This document shows positions 19,857-32,035 of a DNA stretch of 64,000 nt, piece by piece. Below the pieces are notes generated by a model. That model saw only the letters and a list, made by a program, of their open reading frames with translations, had not been told where the DNA came from and ran no database searches. The stretch is from Rhyacichthys aspro. Its lineage: Eukaryota; Chordata; Actinopteri; Gobiiformes; Rhyacichthyidae. The position numbers and the translations under genes are program-made. The first letter of the stretch is position 1. Each line of letters opens with the position of its first letter. The stretch covers positions 5,073,010-5,137,009 of the forward strand of contig CM072154.1 in the NCBI GenBank assembly GCA_036850595.1. Reading direction: 5' to 3'.

Positions 19857-22750
19857 AATGACTGAGGAGGGGCTTTTGCTAAACACAGAAGCATCATGTC
19901 TCTTTCACTGGAAGAAAAAAAAAAAAAACTTGGTGTTTTATTCAGAATGCACAACATGGACAAAATGAAAATGTCCAGATGTAGAAATACCCACTGTTCA
20001 CTTTAGGTCAGTCCATTCTACTCATGAGCCTATAACTGAGCCTATTTAATATTTATTTTATTTAATATTTATATCTCACAATAAATACATTGAGTATATT
20101 AGATGTATTGCCCAGCTCCAGCTGCGTTCGTAATGTTCCCAGTGCTTTGTCTACTCATGATGCCATGTCCAGTCACAGATCACATGCTGCTGGGTGTGAA
20201 GCCCTCCTGTTTATATCAGCTCAAACAATGACTGTGTAGGAAAAGGCTTGGTTTTCAAAGCCATTTGATGTATTTGTTGCACGGTGGGTTCCAATTTAAT
20301 TCAATCAGTTTCTCATATGAGTAGAATACTCTTTTAAAACTCTGAACATTGTCTGTTCATTCTCATGTTTCCACTTTCAAACATTTGTTTTTCACATCAA
20401 AAACTGTACTATTTCATTAATATTTATGTGTGTTTTCAATTTAAAAAAGTATACATCACAAGATTAATGTTTTTTTGAGTCAGAAAAATCTAAGCGAAAG
20501 AAAATGATAAAAACTAGCTCAGAGTTCTGAGGGTTAAGCCCCGCGCCAGAATCACAAACCAGTGTTGCTATTTCAATGCTGTCCACGATAAATATGGTCT
20601 ACTGAATAGTTGATGGTGAAATGAAGGAGTTTTTGTCTCTTTGTGCAGAGTGTTGCAGCAGCTTTTATGGCGTTGGCAGTAGACAGTTTGCCAGCTGCAG
20701 CGTGAGGCGGCAGATCCATCCTTAGCCAACGGGATCAGAGCAGCGGGAGCTCTCTGGTGACAACACTCTGGGAGAGGAGCTGTGGACGCTGGGGGGCTCA
20801 TGCATGACTCCTCCACACAGACCACAGAAGGAATAAAGACAAGAGATTGAGCCTGCATCTGCGGCTGAGACACCAGGGAGTGGATGACATTATGAAGAAA
20901 AGAGTCCTGTTGCTTTATGGCGAGTGTCTTCTGAGTTTTTAGGAATCCTATCGGAAAACCAGAACTCTGAATTGGCCGTATAAGTTACATCAATTGAGTT
21001 CACATGTTGGTGTTACCATTACTCTTTTTTCCAACCGCTATGTTTTAAACTTCCCTCCACAAACTATAGCAGCAAAGGATCAAAACTTCAAAAATTTCCG
21101 AATGAGTTTACAGAGAGACATGCAACTTCAGAGCGTGGGAGTGAATAAATGTGTTTTCAGCTCGCCTCAGAGTCCATTGCATCTTTTACGCTCACTTTCC
21201 ACACTTTACCCATAATGCAAAGATTCTTGTGAGGTTTGGCTGCTTTTTTACTCAAAGATAACATTCTTGTGATAAATAAAAACAAACTGAAATCTGTGTG
21301 TGTTTGTGTTTTCTTTGAGGCCCCCGTTCCGTCAATGTGTCAAGTGAGAAGATGGCGTCCTCAGTGAAAATCAACACCAAGACAAGAAACTGATATGTTT
21401 TCATGATAAATGTATATATTTTCATCTCCGCCTTAACTTCATCTTGTGTTTAAAGCCTGTAATGTTAGCAGGTGGGGTCCACAGTGCCCCTACTGCACTG
21501 GCAGACTTACTACTGGGTTCTCATTGATCTTTTTGAACATACATTGCATACATTGACACAGTAGTTTTTCCTCTTTATTTATTTTGCCCTTTTGTGTAAA
21601 GATCTTATGTGTCTTTGATAAACTATTTCAACCTAGAAGCTGGTCGGCGTCTTACATAATGTCAAGACGCAGAATTAAACAGAACAGTGGCTTTTTATTT
21701 TTTGTTCATTTTGCTGCGCTGCTCAAAAAACAGAGGTCATGTTTTACATTTGCAAATGGGACCTAACTGTAAAATAAAATGATTCAAGAGACCCAATAAA
21801 TGTAATGTAATGTAATATTGGGCTGGACAAGGCGCCCCAGCTGCCTGGAGGCTAATAGAGCCCTGTGCTAAACACTTACTATTGATTAAGTCTTAACCTC
21901 TAAATGAGCTGTTGTTTTAAAATCAATCTTAATATTATTGAAGCATTAGCTCCCATACATCTGCATTTATAGTGTGGGCTGGATACGGTTCAGGATAAAG
22001 ATCAAGGCACAGTGAAACATTCAGCTTACTATATAAAGTGAGATTTGTCCGCCAAGATACTTGCTAAAGTTGTGAAATCTACAGAAAGGTAAAATATACA
22101 TTACTATGAGTGATTTTACCTGGGTTTTTATATAAATCGGGAAATACAGCTGCTTTTATTGCTGCATTGGACCTGTATCTTTCTGATTATATCACTTGGA
22201 TTTACAGTTGAGGTACCATTTGAAAAAAGAGGTGTTATATTTAGCATTTATCCAATCAGAAGCATCCCTAAATGTGCTTAAGTGGCCAAGGAAGACACAT
22301 TTAAATACCAGATGTGATTAAAAGCTGGATAATTGTTTGAATAGCTAAATGCTAAGGGTGTAACGATTCATCTACCGTCAATGATGTACACATTTTTATT
22401 CCTGTGATACAACTACATCGAGAGACCCTTAGCAGAAGTCTAGATGGTTAATAAAAACAATTTACAAGGGAACTGTATTGATATTAAAAATGTCCATATT
22501 ATATTTAAGCAATATAACCTTTATTTGAATGAGGTTTTCCCGAAGAAACAGTTAAATGCAACTTTGTTTTGCTCCCTCCCGGCACATTCCCCTACTGTGA
22601 TAACACACATTAATCAAATGTTGTACATTAGTAGATTACATTACAATACAATGCCTTATAATCCAATCTTATATAACATAACTCATAATTTAACATTTTA
22701 TAATATATACACCATACAATATGTCACCATTCAATATGTCAACATGTATA
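19857..22750. other. No gene recognised
   Basis: Includes a MITE-like end near 20098-20113 (TGTATTGCCCAGCTCC) and short A-rich tracts. The open frames at 20568-20873 (minus) and 22444-22788 lack domain or splice support. Confidence 0.4.
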
Positions 22751-23306
22751 ACGCGGTTCACCTTTCGTTGTCTCGCGGATTTTTTTAGTGCAATTTTGCA
22801 TGCTTTTTTTTAGAGCATGTGTTCTGTCTTCAGATCGCGCATTGTGTTCTGTGTCCTGATTGGCTATGGGACTGTAGACCATTGTCAATCAATCTCCTCC
22901 GTGCCATGTCTCCTGTACAGTACAGAATGTGTTCGGCTTGCAATATTTACATAAATGTTCGATCGCTAGCAGTGTGACTCTGAAGTGCTGTATGTTTGCA
23001 AGTTTTCTCCCCGACAAAACCCACAATGTCGACGAAACATTCTGCACCGACAAAGGCACCTGCGGTCGCACCCAAAAGACAGAGGAAGATGCTAAGGTTT
23101 GAACTTTGAGAGTGTTTAAACAAGAGAGAAATGTGAGAAAATGTTAATGCCTGTCTGAGAAAAGTGTATAAAGTGTGTGGTGAGGGGTTTTACAGCCTTA
23201 AAACATATATAATCATTGTAAAACATAAAGCTGACTACTTTGAGGATTTCGCCTGTTGCAGGTTATTTTTAGAAATTAACCCCGCGATAAACCAGGGACC
23301 ACTGTA
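22751..23306 (+). mobile_element. Pogo/Tigger-like element, internally deleted
   Basis: The right end (about 23277-23304), read in reverse, is CAGTGGTCCCTGGTTTATCG, the typical pogo/Tigger terminal pattern, and is followed by TA. The left end (ACGCGGTTCACC) has lost its outermost bases. An ATG at 23026 opens a short basic peptide (MSTKHSAPTKAPAVAPKRQRK) that looks like a transposase N-terminus, then stops at 23104-23106. The catalytic part is missing, so the copy is non-autonomous. Confidence 0.7.
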
Positions 23307-23397
23307 CTATGCAAAAATAAAACATTGTATTTCATCGTACTACTAATCTATTAAAAGTGTCTCTTGTGTTACTTTTAAAGTATGTCATCATCTCTAC

Positions 23398-23656
23398 CTC
23401 TGATAAAACTGATTCGATAGCAGCATCAACATCTTTCGGCGTAGCCATGTTGATAACAAAGAAGAGAAGAGAGCGCTTGTTGCTTTCTTCAAATTAAAAA
23501 CCCGCCTCTTTCTGTTAGTGCTGCTACATCATTGGTCAAAAGAGTCCGGTGAGCCCACGGTTCACCGACTCAACCAGTTTGCTTGGTGTGATACAAGATG
23601 GATTTACAAGTGTTTGGGAAACTCCGAAATCTCGCGAGAATCCAGCTGCAGGTTAA
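23398..23656 (-). mobile_element. Helicase-like coding element, copy 2 (inverted relative to copy 1)
   Basis: This is the reverse complement of about 10991-11250. On the minus strand an ATG at 23450-23448 opens MATPKDVDAAIESVLSEVE, preserving the start that is missing from copy 1. Homology ends shortly after this at about 23398, so only the 5' terminus and the first codons survive. The outer end (CAGGTTA) matches the terminus of copy 1. Confidence 0.6.
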
Positions 23657-24050
23657 TGCCCCTCCCCAGCCCTGAATCTCCTGAACACATCGAACAGGGT
23701 TTTAAAAAATAATACACATCATATTCCTGTAAAACCCTGTCGTAACATCCTACTAAATGCACAGTATAGATTACCTTTCTCTCATGCTAAACTGAGAAAA
23801 GCCCAGCGATACACAATCACTTTTATCCTCACCTTCATGGCTGCATTTTGTGCCCAATAAAGTTTTTTTTTTTTCCATTAAAGTTTTACCAACATCAAAG
23901 TAACAGCCACCTCTCATTGTAACGTACTGTTGCTTTTGAACCATTCTACTGCGGATTGAATGCACTGAACACATCGGTCAATGGCTGCCGAGGCGTTAAG
24001 TGTTTTTTTTTCCCCTCGGTAAACACGACATGTCACTGGGGTTAAATACC
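23657..24050. other. No gene recognised
   Basis: Unique-looking sequence with a few short homopolymers. Nothing identified. Confidence 0.4.
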
Positions 24051-24600
24051 ACCTTAAGGAACAATAGAATTGAAAGTGAAGGCAATTAGCAAATCAATAG
24101 CTGTTTAGAGCCGGCGCTTTCCAGGGACGTTCGACATCATCATCATCGAAGAAGTGGGGCCGCTCAAGCTGTTTATTCACTTCTCTTTTCTCGAGAAAGT
24201 TTTCCATGTGTTACTGCTAATTAACAACAAACGCTCCCCTCCAAAATGCACTTCAGTGGAAAATGGAACATCGATTTTATTTATGTTTGTATCAAAGCGC
24301 TTTATAAAATATTGAGGCCGGTGAAAAAGACAGTGAATTGATGTCGGCAAATGGCGAGGAAGAGGTTTGACAGTCTAAATTATAAAGTAGAGGCTGCTCC
24401 GACTCCCAACTTTTTACACAATGGCTTTTAATCTATCACTTTAAATGCATCAGAGCGGAGTTTTCAAAGAGGCCATTGATTTTGAAAAAGTAATTGCTCG
24501 CCTTCATATTCATGGAAATGTAATGCTTGTGCATTCTGGCTCCGGCAAATATTGACTACGATGAGAGTGCGACATGTTGTGAAATTATTAAAATAACAAA
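24051..24600. other. Candidate conserved non-coding block
   Basis: Repeat-free sequence with several homeodomain-type cores (for example GCTAATTAAC near 24218) and moderate CpG. No open frame of note. This is the type of sequence that often proves to be a developmental enhancer, but here it is only an inference from composition. Confidence 0.3.
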
Positions 24601-27600
24601 GGGACGGTTTCAGTGCTGGAGCTGTAATATGTGTGGTGTGATGTAACGTGCAGACTTTAGCATCAAAAGTTAACTCAATTGCTTTTAAAGTTGGGGCTGT
24701 GTGATTAGTGAATTATACATTTGGTTTGACTTTAAGTTATATGTACATTTAAAGTTTTGTTTGTTTTGTTTTTTTTTTGTTTTTTTTTCATATAAGAGAA
24801 AAGAAGAAAATACAAAAAACAACAACAACAACAACAAAAAACCATTCAATTCTATTCAAATTAATTCCGAGGGAAATAAGTCCAATTAAAGTTGATCCGC
24901 AAATGTGATAGTTTTGTCTATCTTTGCCTATTTACTATTACTTTATGGAAATTTGACAAAAAAAAAACAAAACAAAAAACTTTTGTTCTAGTTCTATAAT
25001 CTATATATTAATTTATTAACTTAGCCACAAGTTTTTGGTGGATTGTACCATCTTTTTTGGATTATTACTTTTGCCCTGTGGTGTAAACAGCATGTATGGC
25101 CTGGGCAAAATGTTACAGTCAAGTCAGTTGGCTTTTTTCTTTACAGTGGCTTATCTGTTTGCTTTGTCCCTTGAGATAAATGGCACAACTGACCGAGACA
25201 GAAAATTGCTAAGAAATTCCCACCAACATCATTGAAAGGTATTTAAAAGAATCTTTGTATCTAGCAGTAGGCCCACAGCCACATTATGCTGGATTACATT
25301 GATATATACATCTCAAATCTGGATATTCAGGATAAATCAGGACCAGAAATGCAACAATGTCTGTCACGGAACAAAATGGAGACGCAGAACATTTAGCACG
25401 TGTACAAAAAAAAGATCACAAGACAGAATGCAAGAAAACAACAGCAGCATGCCCTCAAGCAACTGAATGAAAAGAAGAGTAAGAAGGAAGAAAGTTCGTA
25501 ATTTCAGACCATCGCTTGAGGCAAACTATATAATGGACTGGGACAAAACTAGGATTATTGGAACAGAGGTCAGCAAACACCATCAAAATCCAGAGACAAG
25601 TCTATAGGACGTTACACATCCTGTCTCAGACCTGGGATGTTGTCCTAAAGAAGTTGGACAACAGAGGGCACTGTCAATCCTGTACAAACTGTAATCCTGT
25701 TTGTGATGAGACATGTCCACAGTAATGTCTCATAACTCTGAGGCAGACAGCAGGGAGTACACAGTAAAAAACACATCAAGGTATGATACACAAACAACAC
25801 TGGACACACAGAGACATTCAGAAAAGTTGACTTTGGAAGAAGACTAAATGAAACTTTTGGGGAAATATGCAAATACTCAGTTGTATTTAGCATTTAGTTG
25901 TTATTTAGCATTTGTGTTTTGTGTCTCGACTGCCAGCCTCTGCACTCATTTCACCAACACACTCTATGAACTCAGACATTTCAACTTGAATATACTAAAA
26001 TGTATATCTGACCCCCAAGTGATTGCATGGACCCCATTGTAATCACTCCGCAGTATGCAAGTCTTTCTAAACCAAGTCATTGGCTTTACTGTTTTTTGGT
26101 TGCCCTTTTTTGTAACCAAAAAGTCTGACCCACTTTGCCTTCCTATGTCCCCAACCCACTGATGTTGTTACCCCATCAAGCAGGGTAAGCCTTTAGAAAA
26201 AACAGAGATACTATTAGATAATATCCATCTTCTACCTCTGGCGACCTGGACAGGTGTTGCTCTGCAGTTTTTCATCTTTTTGTCTGGACATTTACTCCGT
26301 TCTTAGGGTTGGTTTCATTATTTATGTTTGATTTTTAGACATGACCAGTTGTATTTATGTATGCCTTTATTGTAAATTCATTTTTGTCTGATTGTAGTTG
26401 CAATAATTGTTCAATAAACTGTATTTTGCACTTGATAATTGCTGGTTACAGTACTGTTACTGCATGGATGTGTTTAAATGTACACTTAAGTATGTACTTA
26501 TATATGTTCTGTCTGTTCTGTACAGTTTGTTTGTTTGTTCTGCAGTTGCTCAGACAAATTTCCCTCAGGGACAATAACATATTTTTTTTAATTCATTTTG
26601 ATTGATTTGAGAGTTTACGTCTTGTTGAGTCCACATTGAACACTTTTACAATAAGGTGATCGAATTACGCGATCAAACTACCTCACTAGCTGCAAAGACC
26701 CCTTGCGCCTTTTTACTAAAACATCTAATCAATGCATTTAATAGTAGTTTTCCCAATTTTCTCATCTCTCAGGTTCAAAGCACTTTTCCACACACAGACT
26801 CCAAAAGCAGCAGCGTTTTCAGGAGTTCAGAGCTTTGTGCCGTGAAGCAGAGGGACCACGTTCTTTAGCTGTCACTGAACCGGCTTTGGCCCTGACACCT
26901 CGACTTGATTCTGGCTGGGCTCGCTGCTCTTTGAGGATGCCACTGGGTCCGCGTCGGGCCGACACCTCATCCATCTTTACCTTCCCGAGCCACCTGAGCC
27001 TGCCCTTAACAAGGAGCTGAGGGAATAGTGCAGGATGGTGAGGAAAGGACACAGGGACAGTCAAAGGGGAAGGTTGCAAGGGATGAAAAAGAATGGGAAG
27101 AGGGAAAGTGAAAATGGGAAAAATGGGAAAGACCTCCCTAAGGACAGAGTGTTTCTGAATATTTCAAAATGTAAAGCAATAAACGGTGGATATTAGAGGG
27201 AAAAAAAAGAAAAAAATCCCCGGTTAACGCCGTAGCTTAAGGGGCTGTCATAACGATACAATTCCCAAAGGCATTTTACTTACAGCAGTGGCAAGGTGAC
27301 CTATCGTGTGCATCCAGTGGAACCAGCCAACTGTCAATTAGTGTTATCGCCCACTAGCGACCCTCCAAACTTGAGTAGATGGGGCCACCACTCTTACCTG
27401 CCCCCACAGTGACATCTGCACTGACTGGAAAATAAGAATGAAGACATTGGTCGTGTCCCAAACCAGTTCCTGGTCCTGATGAGGGAAAAAAGGGTGTCTA
27501 AAGGGTTTAAAGGATGTTGGTTACTTATCATTCAAGACAAGACAACTTTATTGATATAATGAGGGCACTATACAAGAGAAAACTCAGCAATATCCCAGGG

Positions 27601-29049
27601 AAAACATAACGGTGACAGCAATTAGGGGGGGAAAAAAACGTTTAACGGGACAAAATCTGCAGATCTAGACCCGAGAAGAATGATTCTGTGTGGACCAGCT
27701 GAGGAGACTGGACAGAGGAGAGACAAAATGACACAACAGGGACGTAAGGAGCTAACAGAGGAACGTTATTAGGGCTCATCTCCTGCAAAGACACCTGCAG
27801 AAAGACTTCTCTCTGGCTCTGAGACGGAGAAGGACAAAGAGGGACAAAGTAGTTTAGAAATACTACAAATAATAACTACTGCTTGAGAGGAGAGAATAGA
27901 GGTGAAGGATAACTCAGTGTGACATACTTATATACATTATACATATCTAGTGCAGCTCAATTAGCCCCCAACTATGAGCTCTGTTAAAAAGAACTGTCTT
28001 AAAGGGGGAGCTTGTAAGATAAGCCAGTGATGGGCTGCAATGACTTTGGATTACTTGTCTCTGTTCTAAACAGTGAGTCTTAGGTAACATACACAAGAAA
28101 ACCAAAAAAGTACAAAATGGCGTAATCACCATATAGTGCATTATTTAGCGCCTAGAGAGTGGTTTTGACACAGCCCTGAAGCAACAAAATGGTTCAAACT
28201 GTTATAAGTACACCTCTGCATAACATTGTATCCTTATCAACATTAAAGAAAACAAAAAAATTGATCAACTTACACAGAATAACTTTCACTGCACTTGTAT
28301 CTCCTGCTCTGTGCTGTGTGTGCGCATGCCCGGTGCAAAAAACCCTCCACCATAGAGCTAATACTTCCTGCACACACTGACAATGAGAGCGCCACTGCCA
28401 CCTACTGCAGTGGATGTGCAATTACACTTTATTCAAGTAAAACAAAAAAAAATAAAAAAGAAGTGTGTTCCCTGGGGTCACACGCGCACCCCACTATTTG
28501 AGAAGGACTGAAGTACTTTGAGTCCATACTTAGCTCAACATAGCAGCAAAAAAAATCACTTTTAATATCAAATATAATTACGCTTACAGCAGCACACCAA
28601 GTCTCTGAAAATATTCCAGACGTCCTTTCCAGCTCCAGACCACAACTCATTTAAGTTCAGTTCTCCCCGTGCGCCCTTTATGCTCCAGAGTCCTCTCTCC
28701 ACTCTGCCCAAAAAGTGGAGTCACTAAAAAGCCTCTTGCTATCATTAATTAATGCAGAGTTGATTGGATTCCCCGACTTGCCAGTTCAGAGCCCAGTTGA
28801 CTTTTTCAACATTCTTATGAAGAGAGACTTGGAAGTGTGCTGCTGGAAAGTGGACTCTGTGGTGCAAGTCTGAAGGGCATTCTGGGAGTGTGCGTGTCTT
28901 ACTGTTCATTTATTAAAGAAAAATAAAGTGAGAAGTAGTTTTAAGCATAAAGTCTAATGGGAGACATGTCATGGCTACTGATTAAACTGTGGTAAACTGA
29001 TCAAAAGTAGTTATTCAGTGCTAAATGTGTGTGTTTGTGTTGTGTTTTC
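24601..29049. other. No gene recognised; scattered repeat tails
   Basis: Poly-A and poly-T patches at 24760-24840 and 24958-24981. A TTTCCCTCAGGGACAATAA module near 26559-26577 resembles a LINE 3' tail. The block 26800-27020 is CpG-richer and open on both strands, but has no recognisable product. The remaining open frames are short and unsupported. Confidence 0.35.
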
Positions 29050-29215
29050 ACTAAGCAAAAAGCAAAAAAAAAAACAACAACAAAGGGAAGCAAAGAATGT
29101 GGATAAATATTGGCTAAGAGCTAAAAGTTTAAGGTTAACTCTAAACCTGTAATCTATTAGCATTATTTCAGAGGGAAATCTGTCCTTTTATACAGAAAAA
29201 CAGAAAAGAAAAAGA
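29050..29215 (+). repeat. Dispersed repeat family R1, copy 3 (partial)
   Basis: It contains TGTGGATAAATATTGGC, then TTAAGGTTAACTCTAAACCT, in the same order and orientation as in the other four copies. The 5' and 3' parts are missing. Confidence 0.5.
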
Positions 29216-30790
29216 AAAACACGTTGTGGCATTTCAGTAGTTTCAATGTTCAAATAAAGATCTGGAAATATTTTTTTCTTGAATTTTAACTGTCAAATCA
29301 AGAATTCACAATGGAAATGCTCAACTCCATGGACACCTTAAGACGCTGTTGTGTAAAAAACAAAAAACAAAACGAACTATATTTGTGCTTTATATTAGCT
29401 TTTTGTTTTTTAAATGGAATTCCAATAAAGTGAAGCTATAACATATGTTTTTGTCTTTTAAGTAAATCTATGGCAGTTGACAGGCAGTTAGACACGGAGG
29501 CCTTGTCATCATTTTTCAGAAGTCGCACTTTTTGACGATACACTTCTCTATATTAAAACATGGCAGTCAATTTGAAAAGCGTGACTTTGTAACATTCCAA
29601 TCAGTGGCCTTTAGATGGCACGCATCCTGAAAATGCACCAAACAACACATAATGAATGCTAGTGCAGGGATAAAAAAGAACCATTTAAAAGGAATGACAA
29701 CAGAGAGAGGTGGGGAAAAAAAACAGCCCCGAGCTCATTATAAATACGCCTCAGAGGGCACACACAGCGTTCCGCCTGGACCCTGTAGCCCCTGCCCTCC
29801 CGGCTTCACACTGAACGGCCTAATTACACTTAGATTTTCCCGGGCTCCCTGATGATGCCACTTTGCAAAGACAACACAAAGAAAACACAGAACATCAGGA
29901 GCCTAATCTGAAGCTCATTTTCTCGTTATGCATCTTCTCACGCATCAATATTGGCAGGTAATTTAAATTGTGTTTTGTTCTTTTCTTTGTTTTTTTTTTT
30001 TCCCATGCAGCAATGAAATAGTGGTGTGTCCAGGGATTAGAGCAGATCAGCTGTGAATGCTTGAGGTTTATGTGCTGTTTTAATTGGTTTTACAATGTCA
30101 TATGCGGAGCAAAAGAGTGGATTTTTTAATATACTTTAAATTACAATGTATATCTTTTCCAAAGTTGGTGTAAATAAGTGGGATTCTTGTTGTTCCACCA
30201 TCCATCTTGGTAACATAGTGATGGACAGATGGGATAACCCGCCCCTTTCATTTGCGTATTAGTATTTGAGCTGTTTTTTTGGCCAAGACTATTACATTGT
30301 GGTGTATAATGGAGCCCTTACAAAGTAACAGAACTACTAAATGACTAAAATTATGCTTATGCTTTGTTTTTGTTTTGTTTTTTTGCTTTTTTTCCATGTT
30401 TCTGCTGCTACATCAAAAGCTGTGTCCCTATTTGGGATATCAGTTGTATCTGAAGCAGACTTTCTGAAAATTTGATGTTAATAATGAATATAAAGGAGAG
30501 TAAATGTTGGTGTGTTGCAGCACAAATAAATCCTTGTGTTTAGCAGCACTATGAGTAATTGTAATAATTTTATTGAAGATACATTGTCTAGTTCTTGGCT
30601 TTATTGGTGACAATAGTGCATATTGTATTTCCACACTTTAAACTTATATGGTAGCCCTGCAGGAACACTGTCTATGAGCAAACATAGTAAAAAAAATAAA
30701 ATAAAATGAATGAATAAATAAATAATCAAAGAGATGCATCTAAATTGCAATAGTAAATGAATATTAGAGTTAATGGTTGTATGTCAGTAT
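29216..30790. other. No gene recognised; candidate conserved block at about 29720-29980
   Basis: The 29720-29980 part is repeat-free, CpG-containing and unlike the A/T-rich flanks. The rest includes poly-T patches and an AAAT patch at 30691-30725. No exon found. Confidence 0.35.
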
Positions 30791-31352
30791 TTGTCTCTAA
30801 GTGTTAGCCCTGCACCTGGCCTTTGACCGAATAGGCTATAGCCCCTGATGGGAAAACTGGTAAAGATGAATGAGTGAATGAGTGTCGTCTGTTCTGGCTA
30901 GAAACAGGAAGTAAAATGTCTCCCACCATTAGGTTCTGTGGAGGTGAGAGAAAAAAAAAAAAAAAAAGATGCACCTGTAAAACACAAGTTAACATTGCAG
31001 CAATGACTTTATACGCAAAAAACAATTAAAGGGTGGTGTGTTTTGTTTTTTGTTTTTTATCGTCTCATACAGTTGGAGTCTTTTTAAACATAAGATGATC
31101 ATATTTACTGGCACTTTGTACATGTTTAGGACTTAAAAAATATAATCAGTCTGAAAATCTAGAATTGAGTCTATACAAGGGTAGAACATCATAGCAATTT
31201 TATACTTACTTTATTATTTACTTATTATTATTATTATTCCCCCACAAAATATTACATCAAATCAAAGGTTAAACACCTGAGTTCATGATCAGACCAATGC
31301 GATCTCACAATACCTCCGCATCGACAAACATTACGTGATGATTTTGAAAGGG
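30791..31352. other. Repeat fragments, no gene
   Basis: A short 'AATAGGCTATAGCCCCTGATGG' stretch (about 30830-30851) followed by GATGAATGAGTGAATGAG resembles the reverse of the fish repeat at 31690-32035. A poly-A tract lies at 30951-30967. Confidence 0.4.
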
Positions 31353-31570
31353 CAGAGATGGGCATAAATACATGCCAAGGTACTTAAAATAAAAATACAA
31401 AATATTATGTGGAAAAATGTATTTAAATACAAATACAGTATTTTGTGTTTTTTAAATTCACAAAACACATGTAAGTTGCACATTGGCCATCAAGTGCAGG
31501 TAACAAAATAGTATTTTGTATTTCAAATACGCATTTTAAATACATGTATCTGAAATACTGTCCATCCCTT
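31353..31570. mobile_element. hAT-like MITE, 218 bp, perfect 8-bp TSD
   Basis: TGAAAGGG is present at 31345-31352 and 31571-31578. The element starts CAGAGATGGGC and ends GTCCATCCCTT, giving imperfect terminal inverted repeats. The interior is very A/T-rich, with AAATAC and GTATTT motifs in opposed orientation, so the whole element could fold on itself. Confidence 0.85.
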
Positions 31571-31689
31571 TGAAAGGGCGCATGTCATTGGTCAAAGCTT
31601 ACAGCATGTGAACTGAACTGTGCTGAATCTGCTGTATTAAAATTCTTGATAAAGCCTTGATGACGTCTTAAGTACAACATTTTTCCAGA

Positions 31690-32035
31690 TGATTGTTGGG
31701 GGGGTCGTGGGTGGCTGGAGCCTATCCCAGCAGCTTTGAGCCTGAGGCGGGGTACACCCTGGACAATGGACAATTAGTCGCAGGGTGGACATTTACATGA
31801 CACTTACAGACAACCATTCACTCTCACATTCATCCACTAGGGGCGCTTTAGAGTCACCAATTCACCTATACATGCATGTCTTTGGATGGTGGGAGGAACC
31901 TGGAGAACCCGGAGAGAACCCACGGTGACACGGAGAGGACATGCAGACTCCTCACAGAAAGATCGAGTGTCATCCGGCCCGAGGATCAAACCCACAATCT
32001 TCTTGCTAGTGAAGCACTGCTACCGTGCACCCCAT
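31690..32035. repeat. Dispersed repeat with 'GGAGCCTATCCCAGC' module, long copy
   Basis: It contains the modules GGTGGCTGGAGCCTATCCC, GGCGGGGTACACCCTGGAC, CATGCATGTCTTTGGA and GGAGGAACCTGGAGAACCC in series. Shorter relatives are at 13800-13960 and 63240-63345. The open frame at 31876-32061 lies inside it and is not a gene. Confidence 0.7.

Noticed and set aside
20568..20873. 101-codon minus-strand open frame
   Set aside because: It is the longest frame outside repeats, but shows no recognisable domain, no signal peptide, and no start or splice context.
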